The notes under the pieces were generated by a model, which was given only the letters and a program-made list of their open reading frames with translations, did not search any database and had not been told where the DNA came from. Positions 1-4,994 of a DNA stretch of 5,031 bases are shown here, piece by piece. Each line of letters starts with the position of its first letter. Position 1 is the first letter of the stretch. Source of the stretch: an uncultured Rhodospirillales bacterium (GTDB lineage Bacteria > Pseudomonadota > Alphaproteobacteria > Rhodospirillales > Casp-alpha2); contig CALJEW010000255.1 of NCBI GenBank assembly GCA_938074585.1, positions 1-5,031 on the forward strand. The letters are read 5' to 3'. The translations under genes and the position numbers were made by a program.

Positions 1-131
1 CGCTTCTCGATAATGCCATCGCGTTCCCATTCGGTAATCAGGCCAACAATCGGCTCGTCACATTGACTAAATTCTGTTGATCCCGCGCCTTTTATACCGG
101 CCATGTTGCGGGCTGATTCAACAACAGCCAT
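1..131 (-). pseudogene. pyrG: Inverted internal fragment of CTP synthase (glutaminase domain)
   Basis: Read on the minus strand from base 131 down to base 1, this stretch is open for 43 codons plus a partial one and begins MAVVESARNMAGIKGAGSTE, continuing to a PIVGLITEW motif and ending near EKR. This matches the part of the CTP synthase class I glutamine amidotransferase domain that starts about five residues after the nucleophilic cysteine (E. coli Cys379, CLGMQ motif). The residues upstream of this methionine, read through the junction, are AINFAK and not the expected LGMQ, so the methionine is internal and not a start. The orientation is opposite to the rest of pyrG immediately to the right. 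The fragment runs off the left edge, so its other end cannot be seen. It cannot encode a working enzyme as arranged. An amplification or assembly chimera is the simplest explanation; a real inversion is possible. Confidence 0.88.
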
Positions 132-149
132 TTTCGCAAAATTTATGGC
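125..149. other. Inversion junction inside pyrG
   Basis: Homology to pyrG switches strand between about bases 131 and 135. Left of it the minus strand reads residues equivalent to about 384-427 of E. coli CTP synthase; right of it the plus strand reads residues from about 454 onward. The junction sits in a short imperfect dyad: GCCAT (127-131) with ATGGC (145-149), and ATTTT (130-134) with AAAAT (138-142) around a CGC centre. Two points about 200 bases apart in the intact gene have been joined head to head, as expected of fold-back template switching. Confidence 0.8.
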
Positions 150-404
150 ACCGCCACTATTTCAGAACGCCATCGCCATCGCTATGAAGTGAACGGCATT
201 TATGGCGGCGCTTTGGCTAAAGCGGGGATGGTTATTTCAGCCAAATCACCCGATGGTTTATTACCCGAAATCGTCGAAATACCAGACCACCCTTGGTTTA
301 TTGGTGTTCAATTCCATCCTGAGTTAAAATCACGCCCCTTCGACCCGCACCCTTTGTTTACATCCTTCATTAACGCGGCTGTCGATCAATCACGATTGGT
401 TTAA
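132..404 (+). CDS. pyrG: CTP synthase, C-terminal part (truncated at 5' end by an inverted junction)
   Basis: CTP synthase aminates UTP to CTP using glutamine and ATP in the cytoplasm. These 90 codons are the end of its glutaminase domain. They open with FRKIYGTATISERHRHRYEV, which aligns with the E. coli VRQLYN...ERHRHRYEVN segment, and continue with PEIVEIPDHPWFIGVQFHPE. The catalytic His (codon 315-317) and Glu (321-323) of the Cys-His-Glu triad are both present. The protein ends QSRLV, then TAA at 402-404. A GTG at 189 could be read as a start, but it is simply the Val of the conserved YEVN motif, and the homology clearly extends left to about base 132. Left of that the sequence switches to an inverted pyrG piece. 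The synthase domain and the Cys nucleophile are not in the window. kdsA follows after two bases, so the two are probably cotranscribed. Confidence 0.93.
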   Translation, partial: FRKIYGTATISERHRHRYEVNGIYGGALAKAGMVISAKSPDGLLPEIVEIPDHPWFIGVQFHPELKSRPFDPHPLFTSFINAAVDQSRLV

Positions 405-406
405 TA

Positions 407-1252
407 ATGACAACGATCAAACATGTGCAAGTTGGCGATATAACCATCGGCAACGACAAGCCCGTCACCATTTTTGCAGGTCCTTGCTCCATGGAAAGCC
501 GTGGACACGCCATGGACATGGCCGGTGCATTAAAAGAAATATCGGACGAGTTAGGTTTTGGTTTGGTCTATAAATCATCATTTGACAAAGCCAACAGAAC
601 CAGTTTATCAAGCCCGCGCGGCATTGGAATTAATGAAGCACTTAAAATTTTTTCTGACATTAAATCTGAACTTGGCTGCCCGGTCTTAACTGATATCCAT
701 GAAGCTGGGCAATGCGCTGAAGTCGCAACGGTAGTCGACGTGCTTCAGATACCAGCCTTCTTGTGCCGCCAAACAGATTTATTGTTTGCTGCGGGTGCGT
801 CTGGGGCTGCTATCAATGTCAAGAAAGGCCAGTTTTTGGCTCCTTGGGACATGGCTAACGTAGTCACCAAAATTGAAGGGACAGGAAACAAGCGGGTTAT
901 GGTTTGTGAACGTGGAGTCAGCTTTGGCTACAATACGCTCGTATCTGATATGCGCTCTTTGCCCATTTTGGCAAAAACTGGATGTCCCGTAGTCTTTGAT
1001 GCCACCCATTCCGTCCAGCAACCAGGCGGGCAGGGGTCAACAAGCGGTGGGCAACGTGAATTTGCACCCGTATTAGCCCGCGCCGCCGTATCTGTAGGAG
1101 TTGCAGCGGTATTTATGGAAACCCATCAAGACCCAGACATAGCCCCTTCCGATGGCCCAAACATGATCCCCCTTGATCAAATCCGCTCGGTTATTCAAAC
1201 CTTGATGGCATTCGATGCCATTGCTAAATCAATACCAGTAGATATATCGTAA
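407..1252 (+). CDS. kdsA: 3-deoxy-8-phosphooctulonate synthase (KDO-8-phosphate synthase)
   Basis: This cytoplasmic enzyme condenses phosphoenolpyruvate with D-arabinose-5-phosphate to give KDO-8-phosphate, the committed step toward KDO of lipopolysaccharide. The 281-residue length is normal and the protein is one DAHP-synthase-type TIM barrel. Visible motifs are FAGPCSMES (23-31), KSSFDKANRTS (56-66), LTDIHE (94-99), LQIPAFLCRQTDLL (113-126), NVKKGQFLAPWDM (137-149), FDATHSVQQPGGQG (197-210) and METHQDPD followed by SDGPNM (237-253). Cys27 occupies the place of the metal-ligand Cys of the Aquifex enzyme, where E. coli has Asn; His201, Glu238 and Asp249 are the other expected ligands, so this is the metal-dependent class. 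The ATG lies two bases after the pyrG stop with no recognisable Shine-Dalgarno sequence, suggesting translational coupling to pyrG. Confidence 0.97.
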   Translation: MTTIKHVQVGDITIGNDKPVTIFAGPCSMESRGHAMDMAGALKEISDELGFGLVYKSSFDKANRTSLSSPRGIGINEALKIFSDIKSELGCPVLTDIHEAGQCAEVATVVDVLQIPAFLCRQTDLLFAAGASGAAINVKKGQFLAPWDMANVVTKIEGTGNKRVMVCERGVSFGYNTLVSDMRSLPILAKTGCPVVFDATHSVQQPGGQGSTSGGQREFAPVLARAAVSVGVAAVFMETHQDPDIAPSDGPNMIPLDQIRSVIQTLMAFDAIAKSIPVDIS

Positions 1253-1303
1253 CTTTAAAAGTACATTATAAAACAATCCCATATTGACAATTAGGAGTGA
1301 ACT

Positions 1304-2278
1304 ATGAAGTACAATTATTTGGGACGTACAGGCATTGAAGTCTCTGAACTATGTTTTGGAACCATGTCTTTTGGTGGCGATTCTGACGCAACAGAATCTG
1401 CCAAAATGTACAAAGCTTGCCGCGACAGTGGGATCAATTTTTTCGATTGCGCAAATGGTTATAGTGGTGGAAGAGCCGAAGAAATTTTAGGTGGGCTCAT
1501 TAAAATTGAGCGAGATGATATTATATTGACGAGCAAATGCTTCACCAGTATGAGCAAAGACCGCAATTCGGGCGGCGGCAATCGTCGCAATATTATAAAG
1601 TCGGTTGAAGATAGCCTAAAGCGCCTTGGCACAGACCGCATTGATATCCAGTTCATGCACCATTGGGATGACAACACCCCCCTTGAAGAAACATTACGCG
1701 CATTAGAGACTTTGGTGCAGAGCGGTAAAGTTTTGTATTTGGGTGCAAGTAATTATGCCGCTTGGCAAATTGCTAAAGCCTTAGGGATTTCAGAACGCCA
1801 AGGCTGGGCCCGGTTTGATGTTTTACAACCTATGTACTCTTTGGTTAAACGCCAAGCCGAAATAGAAATACTTTCTTTGGCCCAATCAGAAGAAATTGGC
1901 GTCATCACTTATAGCCCAGTCGGTGGTGGCTTATTGAGTGGGAAGTACGGCCCTAATAAACGCCCCAATAGCGGACGTATCGTCAGTAATTCTAAGTATG
2001 CGCAGCGTTATCATGATGACTGGTTGTTTGATACGGCGGAAGCTTTTACAGCACTTGCAGCAACAAAAGGTGTCCATCCTGTTAGCTTAGCCGTATCGTG
2101 GGTTGCTGCTCACCCGGACGTAACAAGCCCTATAATTGGTGCCCGAAGCGTCGAACAACTAGCTCCTTCTTTGGCTTCTGTAAACATCGATATGACACCT
2201 GACTTACGCGCAGAAATTTCAGCATTAAGCCCAACACCTGCACATGCAACGGATCGATCAGAATTATTGTTTGAGTAA
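1304..2278 (+). CDS. Aldo/keto reductase family oxidoreductase
   Basis: A 324-residue NADPH-type aldo/keto reductase of the (beta/alpha)8 barrel superfamily, predicted to be cytoplasmic; its substrate cannot be deduced. It begins with the usual YLGRTGIEVSELCFGTMSFG signature. The catalytic tetrad is present: Asp48 and Tyr53 in FFDCANGY, Lys78 in LTSKCF, and His119 in FMHHWD. GKVLYLGASNY (141-151), ITYSPVGGGLLSGKY (201-215) and the C-terminal IIGARSVEQL (277-286) fit the barrel and the cofactor-phosphate-binding region. A clear AGGAG (1293-1297) stands six bases before the ATG, giving a secure start. The gene lies 51 bases after kdsA and 119 before eno on the same strand. It is not needed for KDO synthesis or glycolysis, so it is probably an accessory gene within the conserved pyrG-kdsA-eno order. 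Readthrough from kdsA is likely because no terminator is visible between them. Confidence 0.92.
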   Translation: MKYNYLGRTGIEVSELCFGTMSFGGDSDATESAKMYKACRDSGINFFDCANGYSGGRAEEILGGLIKIERDDIILTSKCFTSMSKDRNSGGGNRRNIIKSVEDSLKRLGTDRIDIQFMHHWDDNTPLEETLRALETLVQSGKVLYLGASNYAAWQIAKALGISERQGWARFDVLQPMYSLVKRQAEIEILSLAQSEEIGVITYSPVGGGLLSGKYGPNKRPNSGRIVSNSKYAQRYHDDWLFDTAEAFTALAATKGVHPVSLAVSWVAAHPDVTSPIIGARSVEQLAPSLASVNIDMTPDLRAEISALSPTPAHATDRSELLFE

Positions 2279-2327
2279 GTGACCTTTTAATTAAAGATTA
2301 CATACGACAAAACAAAAAGACATTAAC

Positions 2328-2356
2328 TTGCTTGGTGATAAGCAAAACGTTATGAA
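2328..2356 (+). promoter_or_regulatory. Possible sigma70-type promoter with overlapping dyad upstream of eno
   Basis: TTGCTT (2328-2333) and TATGAA (2351-2356) are separated by 17 bases, giving a mediocre -35/-10 pair (3/6 and 4/6 matches to the E. coli consensus) ending about 40 bases before the eno start. The -35 element is also the left arm of a perfect 6-bp inverted repeat, TTGCTT (2328-2333) and AAGCAA (2340-2345), with a 6-base spacer. This could be an operator or coincidence. The 119-base gap is large for this cluster, which supports a promoter somewhere in it, but the exact elements are a guess. Confidence 0.3.
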
Positions 2357-2383
2357 TTTCGCACTTTACACTTAAATCCTATC

Positions 2384-2389
2384 AGGAGA
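2384..2389 (+). promoter_or_regulatory. Shine-Dalgarno sequence of eno
   Basis: AGGAGA lies eight bases before the ATG at 2398. It is a strong ribosome binding site that fixes the eno start. Confidence 0.85.
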
Positions 2390-2397
2390 CACATTCC

Positions 2398-3675
2398 ATG
2401 ACTGCAATTATTGACATTTTCGCCAGGGAAATTTTAGACAGCCGCGGCAACCCGACGGTAGAGGTTGATGTTACTTTGGAATCTGGCGTTGTTGGTCGTG
2501 CAGGGGTTCCATCTGGCGCATCCACCGGCGAACATGAAGCGGTTGAACTTCGCGATGGTGATAAAAGACGCTACGGCGGAAAAGGAGTGGAGCGGGCTTG
2601 CGAATCCGTAAATGGTGAGCTTTTCGAAGCACTTTCCGGCATGGATGCCGACGATCAAATCCAAATTGACCAAATCATGATTGATTTAGATGGCACTCCG
2701 AACAAAAGCCGCTTAGGTGCAAACGCGATTTTGGGTGTAAGTATTGCCGCGGCACGGGCAGCAGCTGATGACAACGGGTTGCCGCTTTATCGTTATATTG
2801 GTGGCGCATTTGCACACACCTTACCCGTCCCGATGATGAATATCATTAATGGCGGCGAACACGCCGACAACCCCATAGACATCCAAGAATTTATGATCAT
2901 GCCAGTGGGCGCAGCATCCATTACCGATGCCGTTCGTATGGGGTCAGAAGTCTTTCATTCACTAAAAAGCGCGTTGAAGGATGCAGGACACAATACAAGC
3001 GTCGGCGACGAAGGGGGCTTTGCGCCGGGTTTAAGCAGCGCCGATGAAGCCCTTGGATTCATAATGAAAGCCACAGAATCGGCTGGATATAAACCGGGCG
3101 ACGACATCATGTTGGCGCTTGATTGTGCGTCCAGTGAATATTTCAAAAATGGAAAGTATGAATTAGCCGGAGAAGGCAAATCATTAGACGCGGAAGGCAA
3201 TGCCAAATATTTAGCTGATCTGGCTGCACGCTTTCCAATTATTTCCATCGAAGATGGCATGGACGAAAACGATTGGGACGGCTGGAAGGCTTTAACGCAA
3301 GAAATTGGCTATAAAGTTCAGCTGGTTGGCGATGATTTGTTTGTCACAAATCCAATCCGTTTAGCTGATGGAATCGCAAAAGGTATTGCCAATTCAATCC
3401 TTATCAAAGTCAATCAAATTGGCACCTTAACGGAGACCTTAAGAGCCGTCGAAATGGCTCATAAAGCATCCTACACATCGGTTATTTCACACCGTTCAGG
3501 CGAAACAGAAGATACGACAATTGCTGATATTGCCGTTGCAACGAACGCCGGACAAATTAAAACTGGTTCCCTTTCACGATCTGACAGATTAGCAAAATAC
3601 AATCAGCTGCTCCGCATAGAAGAAGATTTAGGGCCATCCGCCGTTTATGCAGGACGTAGTATTTTAAAGAACTAA
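2398..3675 (+). CDS. eno: Enolase (phosphopyruvate hydratase)
   Basis: Enolase interconverts 2-phosphoglycerate and phosphoenolpyruvate in glycolysis and gluconeogenesis, in the cytoplasm, using Mg2+. The 425-residue length is typical of bacteria. The N-terminal capping domain carries EILDSRGNPTVEVDV (11-25) and the mobile catalytic loop SGASTGEHEAVELRDGD (39-55). The barrel carries NGGEHADN with His155, SVGDEGGFAP with the catalytic Glu205, the metal ligands Asp242 (LALDCA), Glu285 (SIEDG) and Asp312 (LVGDD), the catalytic base Lys337 (LIKVNQIGT), and SHRSGETEDTTIADIAV (364-380) followed by KTGSLSRSDRLAKYNQL (388-404). No expected residue is missing. The start is set by a strong AGGAGA upstream. 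The product, phosphoenolpyruvate, is a substrate of KdsA encoded upstream, and ftsB follows downstream as in many Proteobacteria. The gene may have its own promoter in the 119-base gap and ends before a possible hairpin terminator. Confidence 0.98.
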   Translation: MTAIIDIFAREILDSRGNPTVEVDVTLESGVVGRAGVPSGASTGEHEAVELRDGDKRRYGGKGVERACESVNGELFEALSGMDADDQIQIDQIMIDLDGTPNKSRLGANAILGVSIAAARAAADDNGLPLYRYIGGAFAHTLPVPMMNIINGGEHADNPIDIQEFMIMPVGAASITDAVRMGSEVFHSLKSALKDAGHNTSVGDEGGFAPGLSSADEALGFIMKATESAGYKPGDDIMLALDCASSEYFKNGKYELAGEGKSLDAEGNAKYLADLAARFPIISIEDGMDENDWDGWKALTQEIGYKVQLVGDDLFVTNPIRLADGIAKGIANSILIKVNQIGTLTETLRAVEMAHKASYTSVISHRSGETEDTTIADIAVATNAGQIKTGSLSRSDRLAKYNQLLRIEEDLGPSAVYAGRSILKN

Positions 3676-3697
3676 TTATCTCTTTAATTGCTCATAA

Positions 3698-3729
3698 AAA
3701 AGCTGGGCAATTTGTACGGCTTTTCTTTT
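3698..3729 (+). terminator. Possible intrinsic terminator after eno
   Basis: AAAAGCTG (3698-3705) can pair with CGGCTTTT (3717-3724) as an 8-bp stem including one G-U pair, with an 11-base loop, followed by C and TTTT. The stem is GC-poor and the T tract interrupted, so termination may be partial and leave readthrough to ftsB. A second 8-bp stem, AATTGCTC (3686-3693) with GGGCAATT (3705-3712), interleaves with it. Confidence 0.45.
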
Positions 3730-3766
3730 GCCATAAATCCGTTCCCTAACTGCTTGTTAATAATTT

Positions 3767-3790
3767 CAGCCCATTATGCAAAATGGGTTG
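3767..3790 (+). repeat. Hairpin between eno and ftsB
   Basis: CAGCCCATT (3767-3775) pairs with AATGGGTTG (3782-3790) as a 9-bp stem with one G-U pair and a six-base loop, ATGCAA. It lies about 40 bases before the ftsB start and has no T tract after it, so it is not a classic terminator. It could be an mRNA-processing or stability element in the 5' leader of ftsB, or an operator-like dyad at the DNA level. No function can be assigned from sequence. Confidence 0.45.
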
Positions 3791-3831
3791 GGACTGTGAA
3801 ATGAGTTGGCAAAAGAAGGTTCGCGGTCTAA

Positions 3832-4155
3832 ATGAGTATTTTTAAAGAAATGCGCAAGCGTGCGCGTCACGTAATTGGCCCAGTTCTTGGGGTTTCGACG
3901 TTAGCCTACTTTGGTTTCCACGCCGTTCAAGGGGACCGAGGATTGTTGGCATGGTGGAAATTACGCCAACATATTGAGATCGCAAGTGTCCGTTTAAATA
4001 AAGTTACTAAAGAACGACAGAAATTGGAGCAGCGGGTACGTTTACTTCATCCAGAAAGTCTTGATCCGGATATGCTCGAGGAACGTGCTCGGATCATGCT
4101 GAATTATGGTCATGTTGACGACATAGTTGCCCTTGACCAGAAAAGGAGAAAGTAA
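3832..4155 (+). CDS. ftsB: Septum formation initiator family protein (FtsB/DivIC-like)
   Basis: A 107-residue small bitopic membrane protein of the FtsB/DivIC family, which in the divisome joins FtsL and FtsQ and helps activate septal peptidoglycan synthesis. A short basic N-terminus (KEMRKRARH) is followed by one membrane segment at about 14-32 (ending LAYFGFHAVQ), then GDRGLLAWW (34-42), a charged coiled-coil-like helix at about 43-72, and the family's C-terminal motif DPDMLEERARIMLNY (78-92). The length and architecture are normal, and the position just after eno is the classic one. The chosen ATG has an AGAAGG (3814-3819) about 12 bases upstream, somewhat far; Met7 at 3850 is an alternative start that would give a more usual MRKRAR beginning. 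The stop TAA overlaps the next gene's ATG by one base. Confidence 0.88.
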   Translation: MSIFKEMRKRARHVIGPVLGVSTLAYFGFHAVQGDRGLLAWWKLRQHIEIASVRLNKVTKERQKLEQRVRLLHPESLDPDMLEERARIMLNYGHVDDIVALDQKRRK

Positions 4156-4604
4156 TGGCTAGTTTAGTAAATAAATTAAAACCACCGTTTTATGTCGCAA
4201 TCATAAATGACGGAGAAAACATTAAAACGTTTAACGATGAAGTATCACCGACCGATGAAATGGTTTCTATTGCACCACATCAGCCCGGGTTTTTAGGGCT
4301 CGAGACGACGTGGGATAAACAAGGGAGGTGGGTAACCGCTTCTTATTGGGCTGATATTGATTCAGAGAAAGCTTGGGAACACAAAGGGGACAATCGGATT
4401 CGTGAACAATTTGGTGGGCGAGCTTTGAAAGAAACTTGCGCTATTCGTGTCTCACAAATTAATTATAAAATTAGATCAATCAAAGAATTACGCGCAGGTA
4501 TCCTGGCGATCCCCAAAAGCTCAATGTCAGCGTCCATTGGCGCGCTTGTTTTTAGTGCATTCCCAATGATTGCCGAGTTGCTGGGACGTGAATCCGTTCG
4601 ATAA
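4155..4604 (+). CDS. ABM-like (dimeric alpha/beta barrel) protein with C-terminal extension
   Basis: A 149-residue protein whose first roughly 106 residues resemble small antibiotic-biosynthesis-monooxygenase (ABM) fold proteins: PPFYVAIIND (10-19), HQPGFLGLETTWDKQGRWV (42-60), TASYWADIDSEKAW (61-74), then EQFGGR and a closing IRVSQINYKIR strand. These proteins usually dimerise through a ferredoxin-like fold; members include small oxygenases and heme-degrading enzymes, but many are uncharacterised and no substrate can be given here. After about residue 107 there is a tail of roughly 40 residues with a hydrophobic stretch (SIGALVFSAFPMIAELLG, 127-144), which I do not expect in the family and which might be an amphipathic or membrane-associated helix. 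The start is secure: AAGGAGA (4143-4149) precedes the ATG, which shares its A with the ftsB stop codon, so translation is probably coupled to ftsB. Family assignment is by recalled motif similarity. Confidence 0.72.
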   Translation: MASLVNKLKPPFYVAIINDGENIKTFNDEVSPTDEMVSIAPHQPGFLGLETTWDKQGRWVTASYWADIDSEKAWEHKGDNRIREQFGGRALKETCAIRVSQINYKIRSIKELRAGILAIPKSSMSASIGALVFSAFPMIAELLGRESVR

Positions 4605-4616
4605 TTTAAAAATGCC

Positions 4617-4799
4617 TCAGTTCTTCGCCATCCTATAAGCAACAGTAAAGTAAGGCGGGGACACAAGGCTGTATTTAGAAGCCATCGCTACTTTGGTTTC
4701 AGCAGCAACCCTGCGAGCATCCTTTTTACTTTTCACATCTGATATTAATACAGATGGAAACCATATAAAAATATCGTAATGGTCGACCATCAAAGCCAA
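4617..4799 (-). CDS. Doubtful small ORF, unknown
   Basis: Sixty codons starting at TTG (4799), or fewer from the ATG at 4790, ending in TGA at 4617-4619. The middle and end (DVKSKKDARRVAAETKVAMA, then SPPYFTVAYRMAKN) have a protein-like composition, but I recognise no family, there is no Shine-Dalgarno sequence before either start, and the frame is closed by TAA only 13 codons upstream of the TTG. It converges on the ABM-like gene on the other strand. It could be a remnant or chance; I would not count it as a gene without homologues. Confidence 0.2.
   Translation of the reverse strand: MALMVDHYDIFIWFPSVLISDVKSKKDARRVAAETKVAMASKYSLVSPPYFTVAYRMAKN
4779..4790. repeat. Perfect 12-bp palindrome
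   Basis: ATGGTCGACCAT is its own reverse complement. It lies where the two weak coding-like stretches on opposite strands meet. It could be a regulator binding site or coincidence. Confidence 0.4.
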
Positions 4800-4941
4800 A
4801 GATGTATTTATACAATCAACAATAGATTTATTACCTTACCGGATAAAACTAGAAGATTGTTTAGGTCAATCTAGGTGTTTATGGCTTTGGTTAAACCATC
4901 TCGATGAAGCTGATATAAAACATGCAATAAAGACCGCATAA
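4780..4941 (+). pseudogene. Start-less coding-like stretch, possible gene remnant
   Basis: This frame is open for 53 codons after a TAA at 4777-4779 and ends in TAA at 4939-4941, yet contains no ATG, GTG or TTG. The translation includes LPYRIKLEDCLGQSRCLWLW followed by LNHLDEADIKHAIKTA. The LGQS...WLNHL spacing is reminiscent of a helix-turn-helix, but that is a loose impression. It could be the tail of a decayed gene or chance. I do not recognise a family. Confidence 0.2.
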
Positions 4942-4963
4942 TTTAGTTTTTTTTAAAATTCAA

Positions 4964-4994
4964 TATTAATTAACTGCATAAATGTTAATTAATA
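4964..4994. repeat. Perfect 11-bp AT-rich inverted repeat
   Basis: TATTAATTAAC (4964-4974) and GTTAATTAATA (4984-4994) are exact reverse complements separated by nine bases (TGCATAAAT). The heptamer CATAAAT occurs in the spacer and its edge (4977-4983) and again at 4995-5001, and an ATGCAT palindrome follows at 5002-5007. The arrangement resembles an operator or protein-binding dyad upstream of a gene beyond the right edge; as RNA it would be a weak AT hairpin with no proper T tract. Confidence 0.55.

Noticed and set aside
189..191. GTG as the start of a short independent protein
   Set aside because: It encodes the Val of the conserved RHRHRYEVN motif of CTP synthase, and homology extends at least 19 codons further upstream in the same frame.
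779..1021. Minus-strand ORF inside kdsA
   Set aside because: Antisense shadow of a strongly conserved kdsA; no family resemblance and no ribosome binding site reason to keep it.
1284..1289. TTGACA, a perfect -35 hexamer, just before the aldo/keto reductase gene
   Set aside because: A matching -10 would fall inside the coding region, leaving the AGGAG ribosome binding site outside the transcript.
1459..1677. Minus-strand ORF inside the aldo/keto reductase gene
   Set aside because: Antisense shadow of a gene with intact catalytic motifs.
2434..3260. Two minus-strand ORFs (2434-2673, 2955-3260) inside eno
   Set aside because: Both lie wholly within highly conserved enolase coding sequence and look like no known protein.
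3801..3845. A 14-codon ORF (MSWQKKVRGLNEYF) overlapping the start of ftsB in another frame
   Set aside because: It could be a leader peptide, but it has no good Shine-Dalgarno sequence and no attenuator-like codon run, so chance is more likely.
4463..4666. Minus-strand ORF overlapping the end of the ABM-like gene
   Set aside because: Mostly antisense to the ABM-like gene, whose start, ribosome binding site and motifs are stronger.
4966..4992. Repeated TTAA motifs as a CtrA binding site
   Set aside because: The alphaproteobacterial CtrA consensus needs TTAA-N7-TTAA; the spacings here are 0 and 11 bases, so they do not fit.
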